Origin: Acidobacteriota bacterium
GTDB lineage: Bacteria > Acidobacteriota > Thermoanaerobaculia > Gp7-AA8
DNA length: 60,085 bases
Direction: 5' to 3'
NCBI GenBank assembly: GCA_021325515.1
Contig: JAJPHC010000021.1
Span: forward strand, 1 to 60,085
Each line of letters starts with the position of its first letter. Position 1 is the stretch's first letter. A model generated the notes under the pieces. That model did not search any database and had not been told where the DNA came from. It saw only the letters and a program-made list of their open reading frames with translations. A program made the position numbers and the translations under genes. Of this stretch, positions 39,484-48,422 are shown in pieces.

Positions 39484-41556
39484 TCACTCTACCCGATAAT
39501 TTCCAGAAACGCGTGGTCGGCCATGAAGGAAAATTCCGGCCGGGACCAGCAACACGAGTAGCGAAATCAGCAGCGCCGCCGGCACATGCCGCCGCAGCGT
39601 GCGCTGCGCTTTCGTCAGCAGCGGCGCATCGCGCTGCGGATCGATCGACAACGCGAGGCTGTCGTTCACATCATTCAGCTTGATGAGGTGATCGGCGACC
39701 GCCGCTGCCGGCACGCCGTCGCGCAAGGCAACGAGGTGATAGAGGGCGATGATCGCGTTGCCATCGCTCTTCACCTTCGACGTGAAGCGGAAAGCGCTCG
39801 TTTCCACCTCGTCGTGATCCTCGTCGATCGCGAGATGATCCGGCAGCCGCAGCGTCACGCGCTCGGTGACATCGAGCGGATAGTCGAACGCGAGCGGCAT
39901 CGTGCGGATGCGGCGCTCGGGCAACTGCAGGTGCGCCGCGATCGCCCGCGCGGTGTACGACCACTCGCCGTTCTTCCACAGCTCGCGGATGCGGTAGCGC
40001 TCGCGCATCGTGATGACGTTGCGATCGCGATCGTCCGTGATCTGCGGCAGGCCCATCGCATCGATCTTCGGATGATCTGCGGCGTACCGGTTGAGACGGT
40101 CGCGCGCGATGTCGCTGATCGAGTCGCTCACGAGCGACGCGCGGAAGGCATCGGCATCGCCGCCGCGATACTCCGTCACGACCTCGAGCGTGACGGGCGA
40201 GACATAATCCCTGACCGTGTAGATCTGCTCGATCCGCGTCGTCGCGTGCGGATCGATGTCGATGTTCGTCAGAGCATGCACGCCATCGCGCACGACGAGC
40301 GCGCGCTCATCGCTCGGTGTGTCGATCGTCTCCAGCGTTCCGCCCTGATCGCTCAGCGTGCCGTCGATCCATCGCGTCCTCCCTTTCGCGATCACCTGCG
40401 TGATCACGTGATCGAAGAGAAACGGCGAGGGGAGCTGCGAGTCGAGCTCGTGGTGCAGCCGCGTGCTGACGAGTGCCGGATACGCCTCCACGCCGAGCTC
40501 GCGCAGCAGCGCGGAGAGGAGGAACGACTTGTCCTTGCAGTCGCCCCAACGCTGCTCCAGCACTTCGGCCGGCTGGTGCGGCTCGTGCGAATTGCGGCCC
40601 ATCTCGATGCCGAGATAGCGGATGTCGTCCTGAACGAAACGGATGGCGGCCGTGATCGGGTCGCGCGGATTCGAGGCGCGGATCGTCTGCGCGAGCCGGT
40701 GGACTGCAGCCCGCGATGCGTCATCGAGCTGGAACATCGCCGTCGCCCACTGCCCGACATCCGTCCACGACGCGAACTCGCTCAGTTGCACGTGCGTGTA
40801 GGGATCGAACCAGTCGGGGAGGTGATCCTCGACATCGATGGGAGGGATGTCGTGCTGCTCCCAAACGTAGACGCGTTCGTCGCCGCGCGTCTCGATCCTC
40901 GGCTCGAAGTTGCGGTAGTGCAGCGTGCGCGATGCCGGCCAGAGGAGGCGATGGCGCACCACATGCGTCGGCGTCGACGTCGTCAGGTCGAAGGTGTCGG
41001 CGTACTTGCCGCCGAGGATCGGATTGGCGCCTTCGCGCGAGAAGTCGTAGTCGATGATGTCGCCGGGGCGGACGTCGCTGAGGATGATGAGCGCGCTGCG
41101 CGTGCCGTCGTAGATGCGATCGGCGGATTCGTCTTCCTTGTCGATGACGCGGATTCCTGCATGCGGAAGCTCGTCGATCCTCTTTCCGCCGCGCAGCAGC
41201 TCGACGTGGTGGACGATGACGTTCTGATACGAAGGATCGAAGTCGATCGAGAGCTCGGAGGCGTTTTGCACTCCGCCCGAGGTGAGGACGCGGCGAACCT
41301 TGCGCTGGTAGTCGACGACCGTATCGGTGACGCGGACCTGATGGTCATCGAGCAGCGTGAAGATGCCGTAGCGGATGTCGTTGTTCGGTACGGTCGTGTT
41401 CGTGTCGGCCGCGATGCGATCGACCCACGAGGGCGCAGGGCGGATGAGGACTTCGTCGGCGTGCGCGGTTGCCGCTGCGAAGAGGAGTGCGAGCGCGAGT
41501 TTCTTCAACCGCTGGTACGACAGAGCGCGCCGGGCTTCTATTTCAAGCGCCGCCAT
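39484..41556 (-). CDS. DUF3857/transglutaminase-like domain protein, exported and anchored
   Basis: 690 aa. Start ATG overlaps the endonuclease III stop (TGATG). Hydrophobic signal near residues 18-34 (LKKLALALLFAAATAHA), then DUF3857 (about 40-230; VVDYQRKVRRVLTSGGVQNASELSIDFDPS), a transglutaminase-like core with Cys340 in QRWGDCKDKSFLLSALL, His in FLFDHVITQV and Asp in RTRWIDGTLSDQGG, and a C-terminal membrane helix (AALLISLLVLLVPAGIFL). Periplasmic cysteine-protease-like fold; substrate not known. Coupling to nth is probably incidental. Confidence 0.88.
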   Translation of the reverse strand: MAALEIEARRALSYQRLKKLALALLFAAATAHADEVLIRPAPSWVDRIAADTNTTVPNNDIRYGIFTLLDDHQVRVTDTVVDYQRKVRRVLTSGGVQNASELSIDFDPSYQNVIVHHVELLRGGKRIDELPHAGIRVIDKEDESADRIYDGTRSALIILSDVRPGDIIDYDFSREGANPILGGKYADTFDLTTSTPTHVVRHRLLWPASRTLHYRNFEPRIETRGDERVYVWEQHDIPPIDVEDHLPDWFDPYTHVQLSEFASWTDVGQWATAMFQLDDASRAAVHRLAQTIRASNPRDPITAAIRFVQDDIRYLGIEMGRNSHEPHQPAEVLEQRWGDCKDKSFLLSALLRELGVEAYPALVSTRLHHELDSQLPSPFLFDHVITQVIAKGRTRWIDGTLSDQGGTLETIDTPSDERALVVRDGVHALTNIDIDPHATTRIEQIYTVRDYVSPVTLEVVTEYRGGDADAFRASLVSDSISDIARDRLNRYAADHPKIDAMGLPQITDDRDRNVITMRERYRIRELWKNGEWSYTARAIAAHLQLPERRIRTMPLAFDYPLDVTERVTLRLPDHLAIDEDHDEVETSAFRFTSKVKSDGNAIIALYHLVALRDGVPAAAVADHLIKLNDVNDSLALSIDPQRDAPLLTKAQRTLRRHVPAALLISLLVLLVPAGIFLHGRPRVSGNYRVE

Positions 41557-42170
41557 CAAATCCACGAGCAGATGGGACACGCACTCGCCTCATGTCCGCG
41601 CGCCGGACAATGCTCGCGTCCAAAGTAGATGATCTGCAGATGCCTCCTGCCCCAGCTCTCGGGAGGGAAGAGGCGTTTGAGATCGCGCTCGGTCTGTTCC
41701 ACCGACTTGCCGTTCGACAACTTCCACCGGTGGGCGAGGCGATGAATGTGCGTGTCGACGGGAAACGCGGGGAGGCCGAACGCCTGCGACATCACTACGC
41801 TCGCGGTTTTGTGTCCGACGCCCGGCAGTTTCTCGAGCGCTTCCATGTCGGCGGGAACGTTGCCGCCATGCTCTTCGACGAGGATCTCGGAGAGCCGCTT
41901 GATGTTCCTCGCTTTTCCCGGCGCGAGTCCGCAGCTCCTGATGGCGCCGAGGATCTGATCGACGGTGAGCTGCGCCATCGCGCGCGGAGTCTTCGCCAGC
42001 CTGAAGAGCGCAGGCGTGACCTTGTTCACCTGCGCGTCCGTCGTCTGCGCCGAAAGCAGAACCGCGACGAGAAGCGTGAAGGGATCTTCATGCGTGAGCG
42101 GAATGGGAGGAAGAGGATAGAGGCGGTCCAGAATTTCCGCGATTTTTTGGGCTTTTTCGAGCTTTTTCAT
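41556..42170 (-). CDS. nth: endonuclease III
   Basis: 204 aa. Helix-hairpin-helix LPGVGHKTA with catalytic Lys121, and catalytic Asp139 (FPVDTHIHRLAHR), matching E. coli K120 and D138. It is a DNA glycosylase/AP lyase for oxidised pyrimidines. The C-terminal Fe-S region has only three Cys (188, 198, 201) with C-x9-C-x2-C and ends three residues later, so the usual C-x6-C-x2-C-x5-C pattern is altered and the fourth ligand is absent. The ATG begins directly at the end of the hairpin repeat. Confidence 0.95.
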   Translation of the reverse strand: MKKLEKAQKIAEILDRLYPLPPIPLTHEDPFTLLVAVLLSAQTTDAQVNKVTPALFRLAKTPRAMAQLTVDQILGAIRSCGLAPGKARNIKRLSEILVEEHGGNVPADMEALEKLPGVGHKTASVVMSQAFGLPAFPVDTHIHRLAHRWKLSNGKSVEQTERDLKRLFPPESWGRRHLQIIYFGREHCPARGHEASACPICSWI

Positions 42171-42378
42171 GATGGGAGGAATGGGACTATGGGACCTATG
42201 GGACCTATGGGGAGAAACCGTACTCCGCCTATAGGTCCCATAGGTTGGGACCCATGGGGAGAAACCGTACTTGGGCCTATAAATCCCATAGGTCCTATAG
42301 GTTGGGACCTATGGGGAGAAACCGTACTCCGCCTATAGGTCCCATAGGTCCTATAGGTCCCATTCGTCCCATCCCATC
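42171..42378. repeat. ACCTATAGG-type hairpin repeat, triple copy
   Basis: Three successive hairpin units, each with an ACCTATGGGGAGAAACCGTA-type left arm and loop and a complementary CCTATAGGTCCCATAGG right arm; left arms start near 42200, 42248 and 42304. Flanking GATGGGAGGA and CCCATTCGTCCCATCC match copies 1 and 2. Separates nth from the pirin gene. Confidence 0.9.
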
Positions 42379-42379
42379 T

Positions 42380-43069
42380 TCAATTCAGATCGAACAACAG
42401 CACCTCGCCCTCTCCCGAGATTCTGATCTCCTTTTCCTCCGAGATCGCGAGGCCGTCGCCTTCGCCGAGCTCGAGGCCGTTTACGGTCACTCGTCCGCGG
42501 GCGACGTGCAGCCAGCCGTGGCGATCGTTCGAGAACGTGTGGGTTACTTCCTCGCCATCGAGCAGCGTGGCGTAGAGGCGGACGTCCTGATGGATCGTGA
42601 CGGAACCCTCGGCGCCGTCCGGCGAGGCGACGAGCCGCAACCTTCCCTGGCGCTCGCTCTTGTCGAACATCTTCTGTTCATAGCTCGGCGTGATGCCGCC
42701 TCGGTCCGGGAGAATCCAGATCTGCAGCAGATGCAGCCATTGCGCGGGCGAGGGATTCGCTTCGCTGTGGCGCACGCCGGTGCCGGCGCTCATCCGCTGC
42801 ACTTCGCCCGGGCGAATCGTCGAGCCATTGCCCATGCTGTCCTTGTGCGCGAGCTCGCCGTCGAGGACGTACGTGATGATCTCCATGTCGCGGTGCGGAT
42901 GCGTGCCGAACCCCATGCCGGGCGCGACGCGATCGTCATTGATCACGCGCAGCGCACGAAAGCCCATCTGCTCCGGATCTTAGTAATCGGCGAACGAGAA
43001 CGTATGAAAGGTATCCAGCCATCCATGATTGAAATGGCCGCGGTCTCCGGCTTTGCGAATGGTGATCAT
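42380..43069 (-). pseudogene. pirin family protein interrupted by an in-frame stop
   Basis: Reading from the ATG at 43069 gives MITIRKAGDRGHFNHGWLDT, then FHTFSFADY, then TAA (42982-42980), then [21 protein letters not shown] and a full cupin. Both parts are in the same frame and together make a normal 229-codon pirin. Metal ligands are intact ([14 protein letters not shown]). One substitution (TAC or TAT to TAA at codon 30) explains the break. A shorter product from the internal ATG at 42967 would lack the first strands. Confidence 0.8.
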
Positions 43070-43123
43070 GCGATGCTCCTGACTCCGTTAACAACGAGGC
43101 ATTCCCTGAAACGCCTGCCTGTC

Positions 43124-43129
43124 TATAAT
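43124..43129 (+). promoter_or_regulatory. -10 hexamer TATAAT
   Basis: Consensus -10 ending 9 nt before the ATG at 43139; promoter of the EPS operon with an almost absent leader. Confidence 0.55.
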
Positions 43130-43138
43130 CCCCCTCAC

Positions 43139-43315
43139 ATGGACGATCCTCCCCGCAATATGAACGAGCGCACCGGCAAGCACCGGTGCATTCGCTGCCT
43201 CGCTGACGTGGGGGCGGAGGAGTATTTCGGGAACGATCATCTGTGCGACAAGTGTGCGGCGGATGGCGATTATCCGCTGGCCTCCACGCCGGAGCCGAAG
43301 AAGAACGGCAGATGA
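43139..43315 (+). CDS. small zinc-ribbon protein
   Basis: 58 aa with Cys17-x2-Cys20 and Cys36-x2-Cys39 (HRCIRCLADVGAEEYFGNDHLCDKCA), a likely zinc knuckle. No other domain. Its stop overlaps the GT4 start (ATGA), so it is the first cistron of the EPS operon. Function unknown; could be a regulator or simply an upstream coupled ORF. The open frame upstream is shadow of the repeat and pirin gene. Confidence 0.7.
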   Translation: MDDPPRNMNERTGKHRCIRCLADVGAEEYFGNDHLCDKCAADGDYPLASTPEPKKNGR

Positions 43316-44400
43316 GCCGCGTTGCCGTCGTGCACGACTGGCTCACCGGCATGCGCGGCGGCGAGGCCGTCCTCGAGGCCATCCTCGGCCTCTTTCCGGA
43401 CGCCGAGCTCTTCACCCTCTTTCATTTTCCCGGCGCGATGTCGCCGGCGATCGAGTCGAGAACGATCCATACGTCGTACCTGCAGGGTCTCGCGCGGAAG
43501 GTGCGCGACTACCGCGAACTGCTGCCGCTCTTCCCGGGTGCAGCGCGTAGTTGGGATTTGTCGCGCTTCGATCTCGTCATCTCGTCGAGTCATTGCGTGG
43601 CGAAGGGAGCCGACGCGAAAGGGCGGCCGCACATCTCGTACTGCCATACGCCGATGCGCTACATGTGGGATCGCTTCGACGACTACTTTTCCCGGCCGCT
43701 TCAGCGTATTGCGGCAGGTGCCTTGCGGCCCTGGCTGCAGCGGTGGGATGTGAAGACGAGCAGGGGAGTCACGGAGTTCGTCGCGAATTCGGAGTTCGTC
43801 CGGGAGCGCATCCGGAAGTATTACGGCCGCGATGCGGTAGTCGTACATCCGTTTGTCGCCGATGCGTTTCTGAACGCGGCGCTGGCCGGCGAGAGATCGA
43901 ATGAGCACCTGATGGTCAGCGCACTTGTGCCCTACAAAAAGGTCGAGCTCGCAATCGAGGCGTTTCGCCAGGCACGCGAGACCACGCTCACGATCATCGG
44001 TACCGGCCCGCTCTACGAGAAACTGAAACGGAGCCTCCCCCCCAACGTCCAACTGCTGGGCTACGTAGAGAGGGAGGAGATCGTGAAGCGGCTGGCGCGC
44101 GCGCGGAGCTTGATTCTGCCTGGTATCGAAGACTTCGGCATCACTCCGCTGGAGGCGATGGCGCTCGGGACGCCTGTCGTCGCGCTGCGCGCCGGCGGCG
44201 TGCTCGATTCAGTCGTGGAAGGGCAGACCGGAATTTTTTTCAGCGAGCCGGCGGTAGATGCGCTCAGCCGGGCGCTCGATGAAGTCGAGTCGCGTTCGTG
44301 GGATCGCGCCGCGATCCGCGCGCATGCGGCCGCCTTCAGCCGCGCGCGGTTCGAGCGGCAATTCCTTCGTGTGATCGGGCAATACGGCAGCGGGCGATGA
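43312..44400 (+). CDS. family 4 glycosyltransferase
   Basis: 362 aa GT-B enzyme: VAVVHDWLTGMRGGEAVLEAIL (nucleotide-sugar-binding N-terminus), YCHTPMRYMWDRFDDYF, FVANSEFVRERIRKYYG, then LMVSALVPYKKVELAIEAF, and the donor site LPGIEDFGITPLEAMALGTPVVALRAGGVLDSV (E-x7-E). Often found as the mannosyl or glucosyl transferase of exopolysaccharide operons. Overlaps both neighbours by ATGA. Confidence 0.94.
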   Translation: MSRVAVVHDWLTGMRGGEAVLEAILGLFPDAELFTLFHFPGAMSPAIESRTIHTSYLQGLARKVRDYRELLPLFPGAARSWDLSRFDLVISSSHCVAKGADAKGRPHISYCHTPMRYMWDRFDDYFSRPLQRIAAGALRPWLQRWDVKTSRGVTEFVANSEFVRERIRKYYGRDAVVVHPFVADAFLNAALAGERSNEHLMVSALVPYKKVELAIEAFRQARETTLTIIGTGPLYEKLKRSLPPNVQLLGYVEREEIVKRLARARSLILPGIEDFGITPLEAMALGTPVVALRAGGVLDSVVEGQTGIFFSEPAVDALSRALDEVESRSWDRAAIRAHAAAFSRARFERQFLRVIGQYGSGR

Positions 44401-45806
44401 TCGAAACGAAACATAGAACGCTCGCGTCGGTCTATCTGGTCATCGATGCCCTCGCGTCCAACCTGGCGATGCTCTTCGCCTGGTTCCTCCGTTTTCATCT
44501 CGCCGTCATCCCCGTCACGAAGGGCATGCAGGACTTCGCGACGTACATGCATCTGCTCCCGATCGTCACGATCGTCTTTCCGCTCGCGTTCGGCGTGCAG
44601 GGCCTCTATCGCATACGGCCGGCGCGCGGCCGCACGGAGGAATGGCTCTCGGTGGCGATCGGATCCGTCGTCGCGACCGTCGTCCTCTCCGGTGTGCTGC
44701 TCTGGGTGCGGCCCGGAAATCCCGACGTTCTCTACTCGCGCGCCACGCTGCTGATCTTTCTCGTCTGTGTGATCGCGTTCGCGATCGTCGGCCGCACGCT
44801 GGTCCGCTACGCGGTCGAGCGACGCCACCGGCGCGGCAAGGATCTCGATCGCGTGCTGATCGCGGGCAATGGAGAGCTCGCCCGCGCGGTCGCGCGCCGC
44901 ATCAACAACCATCGCGATGGTCTCGGCTTCCACATCGCGGGGTATCTGCGGAACGGCGACGACACCGTCCTCGAAGGTCTTCCGTGCCTCGGCACGATCG
45001 ATGACGCGGAGCAGGTGGTGAAGGAACAGCGCATCGATCACGTCTTCGTCGCGCTGCCGCATGCCTCCTCGCAGGCGATGATGTCGCTGCTCGACAGGCT
45101 GGTGCGCGTGATCGTCTCGATTCACGTCGTGCCCGACCTCCTGCAGTTCATGGTGCTCCGTTCGCGCGTTGAAGACATCGACGGATTGCCGACGATCAAT
45201 CTGTCGGAGACTCCGCTCGAAGGATGGAGCCGCTTCGTGAAGCGCGCGTTCGATCTGGTGGTCGGCCTCATGGCGCTGATCGTCTTCTCGCCGGTGATGA
45301 TCGCGATCGCGATTGCGATCTGGCTCGAGGACCGCGGCCCGGTCTTCTATCGCCAGGAGCGGATGGGGCTCGACGGCAAGCCGTTCGAGATCGTGAAGTT
45401 CCGCTCGATGCGCGTCGGCGCGGAGAAGGAGACCGGCGCCGTGTGGGCCGATAAGGACGATCCGCGCCGGACGCGCGTGGGACGCTGGATTCGCGCCTGG
45501 TCGCTCGACGAGCTGCCGCAGTTGATCAACGTGCTCAAAGGCGAGATGAGCGTCGTCGGACCGCGTCCCGAGCGGCCGCAGTTCGTCGAGCAGTTCCGCG
45601 CCGAGTTCCCGCACTACATGCTGCGCCACAAAGTGCGCGCCGGGATGACGGGGTGGGCACAGGTGCACGGCTGGCGCGGCAACACGTCCATCCGCATGCG
45701 CATCGAACATGACCTCTACTACATCGAGAACTGGTCGCTGATGCTCGATCTGAAGATCCTCTTCATGACCGTCGTGCACGGATTGCGGCACGAGAACGCT
45801 TATTAG
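44397..45806 (+). CDS. polyprenyl-phosphate sugar phosphotransferase (WcaJ/WbaP-like)
   Basis: 469 aa. Four N-terminal membrane helices (YLVIDALASNLAMLFAWFLRFHLAV; TIVFPLAFGVQGLYRI; VVATVVLSGVLLWV; LLIFLVCVIAFAIVG), a CoA-binding-like middle (RVLIAGNGELARAVARRI), a reentrant helix and the transferase core: RAFDLVVGLMALIVFSPVMIAIAI, GPVFYRQERMG, VKFRSMRVGAE, DELPQLINVLKGEMSVVGPRPERP, KVRAGMTGWAQVHGWRG. It links the first sugar phosphate to undecaprenyl phosphate at the inner membrane, starting EPS repeat-unit assembly. No Wzx, Wzy or chain-length gene is in the window. Confidence 0.95.
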   Translation: MIETKHRTLASVYLVIDALASNLAMLFAWFLRFHLAVIPVTKGMQDFATYMHLLPIVTIVFPLAFGVQGLYRIRPARGRTEEWLSVAIGSVVATVVLSGVLLWVRPGNPDVLYSRATLLIFLVCVIAFAIVGRTLVRYAVERRHRRGKDLDRVLIAGNGELARAVARRINNHRDGLGFHIAGYLRNGDDTVLEGLPCLGTIDDAEQVVKEQRIDHVFVALPHASSQAMMSLLDRLVRVIVSIHVVPDLLQFMVLRSRVEDIDGLPTINLSETPLEGWSRFVKRAFDLVVGLMALIVFSPVMIAIAIAIWLEDRGPVFYRQERMGLDGKPFEIVKFRSMRVGAEKETGAVWADKDDPRRTRVGRWIRAWSLDELPQLINVLKGEMSVVGPRPERPQFVEQFRAEFPHYMLRHKVRAGMTGWAQVHGWRGNTSIRMRIEHDLYYIENWSLMLDLKILFMTVVHGLRHENAY

Positions 45807-45840
45807 CCGGCAGCGGCAGGCAGCAGGTGGACGTCACTCA

Positions 45841-46230
45841 ATGAAGACTCGCATTCTTTTGACAGCAAGCGCGGTTGTGCTGGCGATTGCCGGCGGCGCG
45901 TGTCTCTTCGCGCCGGATGAGATCATCCGGACGATGCACGCCGGCGGATTGCCGATCGTCGTGCAACTCCTCGGCGCGCTGCTCTTCGCGTTCGCGATGG
46001 TGAACTGGACCGCGAAGGACAGTCTGATCGGCGGCATCTACAACCGGCCCGTGGCCATCGGGAATCTGACGCACTTCACGATCGGTGCGATCAGCATCGT
46101 GAAGCTCGTCATCGCCGGCTCGCTGCCGCAAGCGGCATGGATGATCGCGGTCGTCTATGTGCTCTTCGCCGCGGCGTTCGCACGCGTGTTCGTCACGAGC
46201 CCCGTGTCCGAGGAAGCGGGGACGCGTTGA
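45841..46230 (+). CDS. four-helix membrane protein, hypothetical
   Basis: 129 aa with hydrophobic segments at about 5-22, 38-55, 74-92 and 97-118 (ILLTASAVVLAIAGGACLF; IVVQLLGALLFAFAMV; FTIGAISIVKLVIAG; WMIAVVYVLFAAAFARVFV). No characterised motif. Its TGA overlaps the TTG start of the next gene, so they are coupled and may work together. Confidence 0.75.
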   Translation: MKTRILLTASAVVLAIAGGACLFAPDEIIRTMHAGGLPIVVQLLGALLFAFAMVNWTAKDSLIGGIYNRPVAIGNLTHFTIGAISIVKLVIAGSLPQAAWMIAVVYVLFAAAFARVFVTSPVSEEAGTR

Positions 46231-46796
46231 CGAAGAGCCGCCTCGAGGCATTCAGCGATGGCGTGATCGCGATTCTCATCACGATTATGGTGCTCGAGCT
46301 CAAGGTGCCGCACGGCACCACGTGGGATGTGCTCGTGCCTGTGCTTCCGTCGTTTCTCACGTACATCCTGAGCTACATCTACCTCGGCATCTACTGGAAC
46401 AATCATCACCACATGTTCCATGCGGCGGAGCGGGTGAGCGGCGGCGTGCTGTGGGCCAACCTGCATCTGCTGTTCTGGCTTTCGCTGGTGCCGTTCGTCA
46501 CGGGATGGATGGGCGAGAACCACAACGCGCCGCTGCCGACCGCGGTCTATGGCGCGGTGCTCATCATGGCGGCGGTGTCCTACACGATTCTGCAGGCGAC
46601 GATCATCCGGCGGCAGGGGAGCGAGTCGATCCTGGCTCGCGCGGTCGGCAAGGACATCAAGGGAAAGATCTCGCTGATTCTCTACGCCATCGCGATTCCA
46701 GCGGCGTTCGTGCATCAGGGGATCTCGGACGCCATCTATGCGATCGTGGCGCTGATCTGGCTGGTCCCCGATCGGCGGATCGAAGCGATGTACTGA
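46227..46796 (+). CDS. TMEM175/DUF1211 family membrane protein (potassium channel-like)
   Basis: 189 aa starting at a TTG overlapping the upstream TGA. The family signature RLEAFSDGVIAILITIMVLELKVP (R-x3-F-S-D) is at the N-terminus of helix 1; further helices follow (LTYILSYIYLGIYWNNHHHMFH, WANLHLLFWLSLVPFVTGWMG, GAVLIMAAVSYTILQ, AIAIPAAFV). Bacterial TMEM175 proteins are K+-selective channels built from this six-helix unit. Start choice: the FSD motif must sit close to the N-terminus, which the TTG provides. Confidence 0.9.
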   Translation: MTKSRLEAFSDGVIAILITIMVLELKVPHGTTWDVLVPVLPSFLTYILSYIYLGIYWNNHHHMFHAAERVSGGVLWANLHLLFWLSLVPFVTGWMGENHNAPLPTAVYGAVLIMAAVSYTILQATIIRRQGSESILARAVGKDIKGKISLILYAIAIPAAFVHQGISDAIYAIVALIWLVPDRRIEAMY

Positions 46797-46825
46797 ACGC
46801 TCCTCTCTCTTCCGCCTTCTGACTT

Positions 46826-47488
46826 TCAATACGGATGCTCGAAGCTCACGTACAGGTACGTCGAGCGCTGATGCGTCTTCGTGTCGATCGGAATCGCGAT
46901 GCCGGGGACGATCTGCAGTCCGTGCGGCAGGTCGTGCGCCCAGCGGATGCCGGGGCTGACGAGCGTGTTGCGCTGGCGCAGCGCCTCAACCATCAGATGC
47001 ACCTTCGGGAGTGCGGCGATGATCACGCTGCCGCCGCCGGACCATTCCGTGCGGCCGCGCGAGACCGTCGTTCCCGCGTTCCAGTGCGTCACGACGCGCG
47101 ACGAGACCGCGAATGAGACGGGCAGGTTGAGCTGGACTGCGCGGTCGCCGGCCAGGTACGACACGCGAGGCGAGATGGCTAACCGGGCGTTGCCGTCGCC
47201 GATGAGCTGGTAGCGGTAGTTGACCGCGAGGTCGTTGACGCGGCGGCCGGTGTAGGGAACGGTGTAGCTGAGCTGGTGGCGGAGGCCGAGGGCGGGCCAT
47301 TCCTGGGTGAAGGAGGAGGCGAAGGAGCCGTCGCGCTCGCGCTGCCAGGTGAAGATGTGCTGGACGACGCGGTTTTCCTGGTTGTAGGCCTCTTCGATGA
47401 GGAAGCTGTTGTCCTGGATGGGGAGGGGCTCGACGGCGGCGGCGGCGGTGGCGAGGAGCAGAAGCGGAATGAGACTCAATCTCAACAT
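46826..47488 (-). CDS. outer-membrane beta-barrel-like exported protein
   Basis: 220 aa, signal peptide MLRLSLIPLLLLATAAAA, then alternating strands with aromatic ends (HIFTWQRERDGSFASSFTQEW, QLSYTVPYTGRR, AVNYRYQLIGDGNARLAISPRVSYLAGD, LVSPGIRWAHDLPHGLQIVPGIAIPI, STYLYVSFEHPY) and a terminal aromatic residue. Resembles the small barrels of the MetA/phenol-degradation transporter group. Divergent from the secreted protein at 47584. Confidence 0.75.
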   Translation of the reverse strand: MLRLSLIPLLLLATAAAAVEPLPIQDNSFLIEEAYNQENRVVQHIFTWQRERDGSFASSFTQEWPALGLRHQLSYTVPYTGRRVNDLAVNYRYQLIGDGNARLAISPRVSYLAGDRAVQLNLPVSFAVSSRVVTHWNAGTTVSRGRTEWSGGGSVIIAALPKVHLMVEALRQRNTLVSPGIRWAHDLPHGLQIVPGIAIPIDTKTHQRSTYLYVSFEHPY

Positions 47489-47514
47489 GGTGCGGTGAGG
47501 TTCGCACTGCCGGC

Positions 47515-47565
47515 CGTGACGTTCCGGTGTCATTTGTCACCGCTCCGCGTGACGTTTCGCCGGTG
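47515..47565. promoter_or_regulatory. direct repeat CGTGACGTTYCGCCGGTG, 33 bp apart
   Basis: CGTGACGTTCCGGTG (47515-47529) and CGTGACGTTTCGCCGGTG (47548-47565) begin 33 bp apart, three helical turns, in the 95-bp region between two divergent exported-protein genes. A candidate regulator site. Confidence 0.35.
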
Positions 47566-47583
47566 CAATCCGTAGTTAGGAGC

Positions 47584-48360
47584 ATGAAGAACCACGTCAT
47601 ACGCCTTGCCGCTCTTCTTCTTCTCGCCTTGACGGCGGCCGCCAATCCCTTCGGAGTCGGCGTCCTGCTCGTGCCGGTCAACCCCGGCACCCTGAACGGT
47701 GCCAACGGCGCTCAGTGGGTGACGCGCCTCTGGATCCACAATCCCAGCGACTCGATCGTGAGAATCGAGAACGACGATGTCACCATCCTGCCGGCCGGCG
47801 TGCTGCTGTCGCCTCACACGACCGTCACGCTCGGCGTCCCTTACTCGAACATCCCGCACCCCGGCTTCTTTCTCCACACGCGTACCGAAAACGGATTCTT
47901 CTCGCCTGCGGATGTCATGGCGGAACTGCGAACGCTCGACAGCGCGAACGCGTCACACAGCGCCGGCACGTCGATTCCGATGCCGGCACTGGATGACTTC
48001 CGCACCGGCACGACGGCCCTTCCGAACATTCCGGCGAACGGTCATTCCCGCATCCGTCTGCGGCTTTACGGCGTGTCGAATACGACCACCCAGGTCCGCA
48101 CTTACGACGGCGCGCAACTCCTCCGCACCGACACGGTCGCACTGACTGGCGAGGACCCGGCGGGCGGCCGCGCGCCTCGCTATCCGTCGTATGCGGAGCT
48201 GGAGATCACCGTGCCGGCTGCGACCGATTCGCTGCGCGTCGAATTCGACTCCGTCACGACGCCTGTGTGGGGATTCATCAGCGTCACTGATGACGTCACG
48301 AACGAATTCACGGTCGTTGCGCCGCACGTACCGCACGTCGTCGTGTTGTCCGTGGCCTGA
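47584..48360 (+). CDS. secreted hypothetical protein
   Basis: 258 aa with signal peptide (IRLAALLLLALTAAA). Beta-rich, with RLWIHNPSDSIVRI, PGVLLSPHTTVTLGVP-like strands and ELEITVPAATDSLRVEFDSVTTPVWGFISVTDDVTNEFTVV, suggesting two immunoglobulin-like sandwiches. No catalytic motif. The family is not recognised; related proteins are often numerous in Acidobacteriota secretomes. Confidence 0.7.
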   Translation: MKNHVIRLAALLLLALTAAANPFGVGVLLVPVNPGTLNGANGAQWVTRLWIHNPSDSIVRIENDDVTILPAGVLLSPHTTVTLGVPYSNIPHPGFFLHTRTENGFFSPADVMAELRTLDSANASHSAGTSIPMPALDDFRTGTTALPNIPANGHSRIRLRLYGVSNTTTQVRTYDGAQLLRTDTVALTGEDPAGGRAPRYPSYAELEITVPAATDSLRVEFDSVTTPVWGFISVTDDVTNEFTVVAPHVPHVVVLSVA

Positions 48361-48422
48361 TGCTGTGCCCGTCGTCACGCAACGACGTTTGCGCTTCCCG
48401 TGCGACGCGGAGTTTCGTCGGC

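Noticed and set aside
42245-43138. Long plus-strand frame through the hairpin repeats and pirin gene into the zinc-ribbon gene
   Set aside because: Antisense to pirin and made of repeat translation; the consensus TATAAT at 43124 supports the ATG at 43139.
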